The position numbers and the translations under genes were made by a program. The notes beneath the pieces were generated by a model. The model had not been told where the DNA came from, did not search any database, and saw only the letters and a program-made list of their open reading frames with translations. This document shows positions 55,783 to 64,000 of a stretch of 64,000 bases of DNA, one piece after another. The stretch is from Chiridota heheva. Its lineage: Eukaryota > Echinodermata > Holothuroidea > Apodida > Chiridotidae. Every line of letters starts with the position of its first letter. Position 1 is the first letter of the stretch. The stretch is taken from contig JAIGNY010001494.1 in NCBI GenBank assembly GCA_020152595.1, positions 337,001 to 401,000 on the forward strand, given 5' to 3'.

Positions 55783-56492
55783 TAATCTTTTGGTTCTGAA
55801 ATATCTCTGTAAAGGGGAACCTTTTAAATTTACAAAACAGATGGAGGAGGGCACGTCAGTTGATGTCATGACAATGACCCGGGTCCAAGTAAGTTTTGCC
55901 CTGCATGGCCCATTTCAAGATGCCGCACTAATGAAATTTCCGTGGCTCGCACGCTCTACAAACGCCCTACTTGAGAGTTTTTTTTTTTCTTCTTTAAATT
56001 ATAAGCTGGGAAAACAAAGGTAGGCAGAGGCGAAGGCTTTTAAGTATGAAAAAGTTCAAGATAAAGATATGTTTGGCCCCCAAAATTGTCTATAGGGAAA
56101 ATTTGATATAGTGTATGCGCGCGAAGTGCGTGAAATTTCATATTTTCAGTCTTTTTGGGGTGAAATCTTTGTTACTTTATTAATGAAAAGATCAGATATA
56201 AAGTTTCTGAAGAAAAGTGTTTTCAATGTTTAAAAGGACATGTCCCTTCTCTAAAAAAATACTTGTCCTCTTTGAAAGGGCACTTCTGAGAAAAGTAGGG
56301 GGGGACGTACCCGCTGTGCTCCCCGGTTCCGCCGCCTATGGACCACTTGCAAGACTTCCATTAACGTAAGTAAAGCTTCTTGCCCTTGAGATGTGTTCGC
56401 TACATGTTATTAAATATTACAGGGGTTAAAGGGCAATTCACTTAAGCAAAATTAGTAGACCTATTGCAACCAATACACTATAGAATTTGTCA
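55783..56492. other. Intergenic sequence, nothing recognised
   Basis: No repeat array. A short open frame at 55790-56023 has no recognisable domain and no splice context. Confidence 0.4.
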
Positions 56493-58203
56493 ACGGAAGT
56501 ACAGGAGTCTCTTTGTTGTAATGTATAACAGGAGTCTCTTTGTTGTAATGTGTTACAGGTGTCTCTTTGTTGTAATGTATTACAGGAGTCTCTTTGTTGT
56601 AATGTATTACAGGAGTCTCTTTGTTGTAATGTATTACAGGAGTCTCTTTGTTGTAATGTATTACAGGAGTCTCCTTGTTGTAATGTATTACAGGAGTCTC
56701 TTTGTTGTAATGTATTACAGGAGTCTCTTTGTTGTAAAGTATTACAGGAGTCTCTTTGTTGTAATGTATTAGTCTCTTTGTTGTCTCTTTGTTGTAATGT
56801 ATTACAGGAGTCTCTTTGTTGTAATGTACAGGAGTCTCTTTGTTGTAATGTATTACAGGAGTCTCTTTGTTGTAATGTATTACAGGAGTCTCTTTGTTGT
56901 AATGTATTACAGGAGTCTCTTTGTTGTAATGTATTACAGGAGTCTCTTTGTTGTAATGTATTACAGGAGTCTCTTTGTTGTAATTACAGGAGTCTCTTTG
57001 TTGTAATGTATTACAGGAGTCTCTTTGTTGTAATGTATTACAGGAGTCTCTTTGTTGTAATGTATTACAGGAGTCTCTTTGTTGTAATGTATTACAGGAG
57101 TCTCTTTGTTGTAATGTATTACAGTCTCTTTGTTGTAAAGTCTCTTTGTTGTAATGTATTACAGGAGTCTCTTTGTTGTAATGTATTACAGGAGTCTCTT
57201 TGTTGTAATGTATTACAGGAGTCTCTTTGTTGTAATGTATTACAGTGTCTCTTTGTTGTAATGTATTGCAGGAGTCTCTTTGTTGTAATGTATTACATGA
57301 GTCTCTTTGTTGTAATGTATTACAGGAGTCTCTTTGTTGTAATGTATTACAGGAGTCTCTTTGTCGTAATGTATTACAGGAGTCTCTTTGTTGTAATGTA
57401 TTACAGGAGTCTCTTTGTTGTAATGTATTACAGGAGTCTCTTTGTTGTGATGTATTACAGTGTCTCTTTGTTGTAATGTATTACAGTGTCTCTTTGTTGT
57501 AATGTATTGCAGGAGTCTCTTTGTTGTAATGTATTACATGAGTCTCTTTGTTGTAATGTATTACAGGAGTCTCTTTGTTGTAATGTATTACAGGAGTCTC
57601 TTTGTTGTAATGTATTACAGGAGTCTCTTTGTTGTAATGTATTACAGGAGTCTCTTTGTTGTAATGTATTACAGGAGTCTCTTTGTTGTAATGTATTGCA
57701 GGAGTCTCTTTGTTGTAATGTATTACAGGAGTCTCTTTGTTGTAATGTATTACAGGAGTCTCTTTTGTTGTAATGTATTACAGGAGTCTCTTTGTTGTAA
57801 TGTATTACAGGAGTCTCTTTGTGTAATGTATTACAGGAGTCTCTTTGTTGTAATGTATTACAGGAGTCTCTTTGTTGTAATGTATTACAGGAGTCTCTTT
57901 GTTGTAATGTATAACAGGAGTCTCTTTGTTGTAATGTATTACAGGAGTCTCTTTGTTGTGATGTATTACAGTGTCTCTTTGTTGTAATGTATTACAGTGT
58001 CTTTTTGTTGTAATGTATTACAGGAATCTTTTTGTTGTAATGTATTACAGGAGTCTTTTTGGTGTAATGCATTACAGGAGTCTCTTTGTTGTAATGTATT
58101 ACAGGAGTCTCTTTGTTGTAATGTATTACGGTGTCTTTTTGTTGTAATGTGTTACAGGAGTCTTTTGTTGTAATGCATTACAGGAGTCTCTTTGTTGTAA
58201 TGT
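56493..58203. repeat. 27-bp minisatellite, about 62 units
   Basis: The unit is GAGTCTCTTTGTTGTAATGT followed by ATTACAG. Each unit ends in a pyrimidine/T-rich stretch plus TTACAG|GAG, which looks like a splice acceptor. Deletion units (ATTACAGTGTCTC) recur near 57241, 57457, 57481 and 57967. Units become more variable near 58000-58200. Open frames come from the nine-codon period. Confidence 0.94.
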
Positions 58204-58225
58204 GACTTCCCACTTCCCGCGTTAG

Positions 58226-58357
58226 TCGAAAATGTCCAATCACTTAAAGGAATTAAGACACTTGTTGAATTTCATAGGAATTACAATATAAAGTCGGATC
58301 TTAAAAACAGGGGGCATGGGCCGAATGAGGATTCAACGACTATGGCAAGGGTACAAG
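58226..58357 (+). CDS. Orphan candidate coding exon, gene unknown
   Basis: A frame with no stop runs from 58201 to 58440 and contains a segment bordered by a good acceptor (CTTCCCACTTCCCGCGTTAG, ending 58225) and a good donor (CAAG|GTAATG at 58358). The segment is 132 bases and encodes ENVQSLKGIKTLVEFHRNYN followed by IKSDLKNRGHGPNEDSTTM and ARV. The amino-acid mix looks like real protein rather than repeat translation. I do not recognise the family, and no companion exon was found. It could also be chance. Confidence 0.3.
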
Positions 58358-58882
58358 GTAATGTGGTTAGTCAGTTTGGTCCTGATATCAATAAACGTTG
58401 CTTTAGTATGTACACACTCAATGAATCGCAAATGGAAAGCTAAATGTTGTGGTGGGCTTGATGTATAACCGCTTTCTCACTGTTAAAACCGTGGAACTTA
58501 ACTAACACGTGGTTAACCCAATTACATGTGTAAGTTATCTATTTGAGTAAATCACCTACGGCACATACAAAATAATGTTTTGCCATTTTTAAAGATACCC
58601 AAAAAAGAAATAAAACTTATGTCTATTTTGAATATGCTTCAACTGACATAATCTACTAATCGTGGGTAGATTTTATAGTCAAAAGCAGAGAGAGAGAGAG
58701 GTCTTTTTTGTGTATGCACGGGCGAGTGGGTGTGGGAGCGGAGGCTTAGCATTCGGAGGGCACCTATGGTTGCTTTAATTCTAAAGAACAATAAAAGGGG
58801 GAAACAGTCATAGGCAGATGCAAAGCTAGGCCTAAAGGATTAGTTTAGTGGTCAAAACAATCCATGAAAGAGAACTTCAATA
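58358..58882. other. Sequence after the orphan exon, nothing recognised
   Basis: AT-rich sequence with an AG dinucleotide run near 58687-58700. No second exon seen. Confidence 0.4.
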
Positions 58883-59322
58883 GAGACACAATGGTGAAGA
58901 AAGCATTCAAATATCTTATTCCGTTCAGGAGATATTAAAGTTTAAGGTTCTGTCTTATCTGTGTATAAATGACTGGTGCAGTAAGTCTACTATGGAAATT
59001 TGGTGCCTTCATCCTCACATTCTTAACAATTGTTAATGTATTTTAAAGAAAATTTATGTAACTTTTTTACTATTTGAATATTTGTCCTCAAACGTTTTTC
59101 AGGTGGTAAATTACAATTACCATTTTAAGATCGGTTTGATTACTTTCCTGACATAAACCCAATGGTTTTTAATACATAAAGAATTTGAGGAATCTGAGGC
59201 TATGACATCACGACTGATCTAATTTCAGTCGTTTCTACACGTATGATATATACCAAACTTTAAACTTAAATATATTCTGAACAGAACAAGATTTTTGAAT
59301 GCTTTCTTCACAATTTTGTTTC
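58883..59322. mobile_element. 440-bp foldback element or MITE with about 65-base inverted ends
   Basis: The left end contains GTGAAGAAAGCATTCAAATA and TCTTATTCCGTTCAGGAGAT. The inverse of the right end contains GTGAAGAAAGCATTCAAAAA and TCTTGTTCTGTTCAGAATAT. The match extends over about 65 bases with scattered mismatches, starting at GAGACACAATGG / GAAACAAAATTG. There is no open frame inside. I saw no clear target duplication. It directly borders the 60-bp array, which starts about 20 bases later. Confidence 0.75.
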
Positions 59323-59343
59323 TTTTTAAAAACCTTTTTAATA

Positions 59344-62300
59344 TAAGATGGACTTGTTAGACCACTGACCTAATGAACCAGTAGATAAGAGAAAAGTACA
59401 ATATCAGATGTACTTGTTTGACCACTGATGTATTTAGCCAGTAGAAAAGAGAAACGTACAATATAAGATGGACTTGTTTGACCACTGATCTAATTAACCA
59501 GTAGATAAAAGAAAAGTACAATATAAGATGGACTTGTTTGACCACTGATCTTATTAACCAGTAGATAAAAGAAAAGTACAATATAAGATGTACTTGTTTG
59601 ACCACTGATCTAATTAACCAGTAGATAAGAGAAAAATACAATATAAGATGGACTTGTTTGACCACTGATCTAATCAACCAGTAAATAAGAGAAAAATACA
59701 ATATAAGATGGACTTGTTTGACCACTGATGTATTTAGCCAGTAGAAAAGAGAAACGTACAATATAAGATGGACTTGTTGGACCACTGATATAATTAACCA
59801 GTAGATAAGAGAAAAATACAATATAAGATGGACTTGTTTGACCACTGATGTATTTAGCCAGTAGAAAAGAGAAACGTACAATATCAGATGGACTTGTTTG
59901 ACCACTGATGTATTTAGCCAGTAGAAAAGAAAAACGTACAATATAAGATGGACTTGTTTGACCACTGATCTAATTAACCAGTAGATAAGAGAAAAGTACA
60001 ATATAAGATAGACTTGTTTGACCACTGATCTTATTAACCAGTAAATAAAAGAAAAGTACAATATAAGATGTACTTGTTTGACCACTGATCTAATTAACCA
60101 GTAGATAAGAGTAAAATACAATATAAGATGGACTTGTTTGACCACTGATATAATTAACCAGAAAGATAAGAGAAAAATACACTATAAGATAGACTTCTTT
60201 AACCACTGATCTAATTAAACAGTAGATAAAAGAAAAGTACAATATAAGATGGACTTGTTTGACAACTGATCTAATCAACCAGTAAATAAGAGAAAAGTAC
60301 AATATAAGATGGACTTGTTTGACCACTGATCTAATTAACCAGTAGAAAAAAGAAACGTACAATATAAGATGCACTTGTTTGACCACGGATCTAATTATCC
60401 AGTAAATAAGAGAAAATCACGATATAAGATAGACTTCTTTAACCACTGATCTAATTAAACAGTAGATAAAAGAAAAGTACAATATAAGATGGACTTGTTT
60501 GACAACTGATCTAATCAACCAGTAAATAAGAGAAAAGTACAATATAAGATGGACTTGTTTGACCACTAATCTAATTAACCAGTAGATAAGAGTAAAGTAC
60601 AATATAAGATGGACGTGTTTGACCACTGATCTTATTAACCGGTAGATAAGTGAAAAGTACAATACAAGATGAACTTGTTCGACCATTGATGTAATTAACC
60701 AGTAGATAAGAGGACAGTACAATATAAGATGGACTTGTTTGACCACTGATCTAATTAAACAGTAGATAAAAGAAAAATACAATATAAGATGGACTTGTTT
60801 GACCACTGATCCAATCAACCAGTAAATAAGAGAAAAGTACAATAAAAGATGGACTTGTTTGACCACTGATATAAATAACCAGTAAAAAAGAGAAAAGTAC
60901 AATATAAGATGGACTTGTTTGACCACTGATCTAATTAACCAGTAGATAAAAGAAAAGTACAATATAAGATGGACTTGTTTGACCACTGATCTTATTAACC
61001 AGTAGATAAGAGAAAAGTACAATGTAAGATGTACTTGTTTGACCACTGATCTAATTAAGCAGTAGATAAGAGAAAAATACAATATAAGATGGACTTGTTT
61101 TACTACTGATCTAATTAACCAGTAGATAAGAGAAAAGTACAATATAAGACGCACTTGTTTGATCACTGATCTAATTAACCAGTAGAAAAGAGAAACGTAC
61201 AATATAAGATGGACTTGTTTGACCACTGATCTAATTAACCAGTAGATAAAAGAAAAGTACAATATAAGATGGACTTGTTTGACCACTAATCTAATTAACC
61301 AGTAGAAAAGAGAAACGCACAATATAAGATAGACTTGTTTGACCACTGACCTAATTGACCAGTAAATAAGAGAAAAGTACAATATAAGATAGACTTGTTT
61401 AACCACTGATCTAATTAAACAGTAAATAAAAGAAAAATACAATATAAGATAGACTTGTTTAACCACTGATCTAATTAAACAGTAAATAAAAGAAAAATAC
61501 AATATAAGATGGACTTGTTTGACCACTGATCCAATCAACCAGTAAATAAGAGAAAAGTACAATAAAAGATGGACTTGTTTGACAGCTAAAATAATTAACC
61601 AGTAAAAAGAGAAAAGTACAATATTAGATGGACTTTTTTGACCACTGATCTAATTAACCAGTAAATAAAGAGAACAGTACAATATAAGATGGACTTGTTT
61701 GACCACTGATCAAATTAAACAGTAGATAAAAGAAAAGTACAATACAAGATGGACTTGTTTGACCACTGATCTAATTAACCAGTAAATAAGAGAAAAATAC
61801 AATATAAGATGGACTTGTTTGACCACTGATGTATTTAGCCAGTAGAAAAGAGAAACGTACAATATAAGATGGACTTGTTGGACCACTGATATAATTAACC
61901 AGTAGATAAGAGAAAAATACAATATAAGATGGACTTGTTTGACCACTGATGTATTTAGCCAGTAGAAAAGAGAAACGTACAATATCAGATGGACTTGTTT
62001 GACCACTGATGTATTTAGCCATTAGAAAAGAAAAACGTACAATATAAGATGGACTTGTTTGACCACTGATCTAATTAACCAGTAGATAAGAGAAAAGTAC
62101 AATATAAGATAGACTTGTTTGACCACTGATCTTATTAACCAGTAAATAAAAGAAAAGTACAATATAAGATGTACTTGTTTGACCACTGATCTAATTAACC
62201 AGTAGATAAGAGAAAAATACAATATAAGATGGACTTGTTTGACCACTGATATAATTAACCAGAAAGATAAGAGAAAAATACACTATAAGATAGACTTCTT

Positions 62301-64000
62301 TAACCACTGATCTAATTAAACAGTAGATAAAAGAAAAGTACAATATAAGATGGACTTGTTTGACAACTGATCTAATCAACCAGTAAATAAGAGAAAAGTA
62401 CAATATAAGATGGACTTGTTTGACCACTGATCTAATTAACCAGTAGAAAAAAGAAACGTACAATATAAGATGCACTTGTTTGACCACGGATCTAATTATC
62501 CAGTAAATAAGAGAAAATCACGATATAAGATAGACTTCTTTAACCACTGATCTAATTAAACAGTAGATAAAAGAAAAGTACAATATAAGATGGACTTGTT
62601 TGACAACTGATCTAATCAACCAGTAAATAAGAGAAAAGTACAATATAAGATGGACTTGTTTGACCACTAATCTAATTAACCAGTAGATAAGAGTAAAGTA
62701 CAATATAAGATGGACGTGTTTGACCACTGATCTTATTAACCGGTAGATAAGTGAAAAGTACAATACAAGATGAACTTGTTCGACCATTGATGTAATTAAC
62801 CAGTAGATAAGAGGACAGTACAATATAAGATGGACTTGTTTGACCACTGATCTAATTAAACAGTAGATAAAAGAAAAATACAATATAAGATGGACTTGTT
62901 TGACCACTGATCCAATCAACCAGTAAATAAGAGAAAAGTACAATAAAAGATGGACTTGTTTGACCACTGATATAAATAACCAGTAAAAAGAGAAAAGTAC
63001 AATATAAGATGGACTTGTTTGACCACTGATCTAATTAACCAGTAGATAAAAGAAAAGTACAATATAAGATGGACTTGTTTGACCACTGATCTTATTAACC
63101 AGTAGATAAGAGAAAAGTACAATGTAAGATGTACTTGTTTGACCACTGATCTAATTAAGCAGTAGATAAGAGAAAAATACAATATAAGATGGACTTGTTT
63201 TACTACTGATCTAATTAACCAGTAGATAAGAGAAAAGTACAATATAAGACGCACTTGTTTGATCACTGATCTAATTAACCAGTAGAAAAGAGAAACGTAC
63301 AATATAAGATGGACTTGTTTGACCACTGATCTAATTAACCAGTAGATAAAGAAAAGTACAATATAAGATGGACTTGTTTGACCACTAATCTAATTAACCA
63401 GTAGAAAAGAGAAACGCACAATATAAGATAGACTTGTTTGACCACTGACCTAATTGACCAGTAAATAAGAGAAAAGTACAATATAAGATAGACTTGTTTA
63501 ACCACTGATCTAATTAAACAGTAAATAAAAAGAAAAATACAATATAAGATAGACTTGTTTAACCACTGATCTAATTAAACAGTAAATAAAAGAAAAATAC
63601 AATATAAGATGGACTTGTTTGACCACTGATCCAATCAACCAGTAAATAAGAGAAAAGTACAATAAAAGATGGACTTGTTTGACAGCTAAAATAATTAACC
63701 AGTAAAAAAGAGAAAAGTACAATATTAGATGGACTTTTTTGACCACTGATCTAATTAACCAGTAAATAAGAGAACAGTACAATATAAGATGGACTTGTTT
63801 GACCACTGATCAAATTAAACAGTAGATAAAAGAAAAGTACAATACAAGATGGACTTGTTTGACCACTGATCTAATTAACCAGTAAATAAGAGAAAAGTAC
63901 AATGTCAGATGGACTTGTTTGACCACTGATGCATTTAACCAGTAGATAAAAGAAAAGTACAATATTAGATGGACTTGTTTGACCACTGATCTAATTAACC
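59344..64000. repeat. 60-bp minisatellite, about 78 units, running off the window end
   Basis: The unit contains TACAATATAAGATGGACTTG, TTTGACCACTGATCTAATTA and ACCAGTAGATAAGAGAAAAG. Rare marker units recur 2100-2101 bases apart: GAAAGATAAG at 60161 and 62262, GACAGCTAAAATAATTAACC at about 61581 and 63681. This shows duplication of a block of about 35 units. The 60-bp period keeps minus-strand frames open (QVHLILYFSLIYWLIRSVVK); these are not genes. Confidence 0.96.

Noticed and set aside
56464-57987. Cys-rich open frames (SLCCNVLQE) resembling a cysteine-rich secreted protein
   Set aside because: Artefact of the 27-bp unit; all three frames cycle and no signal peptide or splice structure supports a gene.
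59357-63806. Series of hydrophobic open frames resembling multi-pass membrane proteins
   Set aside because: They are translations of the 60-bp array (20-codon period). The apparent membrane segments are AT-rich repeat words.

Overview
This is a piece of an animal genome, not a bacterial one. It has a split gene with GT-AG introns, several decayed non-LTR retrotransposons, small inverted-repeat elements and very many minisatellites. The repeat style and the LINE types suit a marine invertebrate; an echinoderm or a related deuterostome is my guess, with low confidence.

The only conventional host gene I can recognise is an OTUD6B-like OTU deubiquitinase on the + strand. Seven coding exons (5392-5552, 19293-19397, 22653-22790, 23394-23568, 33264-33325, 37439-37545 and 38952-39054) splice in phase into 283 residues plus a stop. 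They include the catalytic Asp/Cys motif (SDGHC) and the catalytic His motif (GEHYNSV). The exon with the start codon was not found and probably lies upstream of the window. The coding sequence is 851 bases spread over about 33.7 kb, because the introns are filled with repeats.

Layout: 1-5390 holds a decayed CR1/L2-like LINE (about 240-1575), a 278-bp tandem repeat and three minisatellites, the last ending just before the first recognised exon. Intron 5553-19292 holds two LINE remnants, one of them a nearly complete element with gag-like zinc knuckles, endonuclease, reverse transcriptase and RNase H (about 8060-13745), then 50-bp and 15-bp arrays. Intron 19398-22652 is mostly a 24-bp array. 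Intron 23569-33263 holds the most striking structure: an antisense RTE-like retrotransposon whose own C-terminal coding sequence appears to have been amplified in place into two large in-frame arrays (42 bp = 14 codons, 51 bp = 17 codons). Intron 33326-37438 holds a TA-flanked MITE and other repeats. From 39055 to the end I see the 3' UTR and then mainly minisatellites (28, 17, 82, 55, about 21, 34, 30, 27 and 60 bp), two inverted-repeat-bounded elements, a LINE 3' end and one orphan exon candidate at 58226-58357.

Tandem arrays make up close to half of the window by my rough addition. Most long open frames here are repeat translations and not genes. Several arrays show higher-order repeats (about 2.1 kb in the 60-bp array, about 0.8 kb in the G-rich array), which points to recent block duplications.
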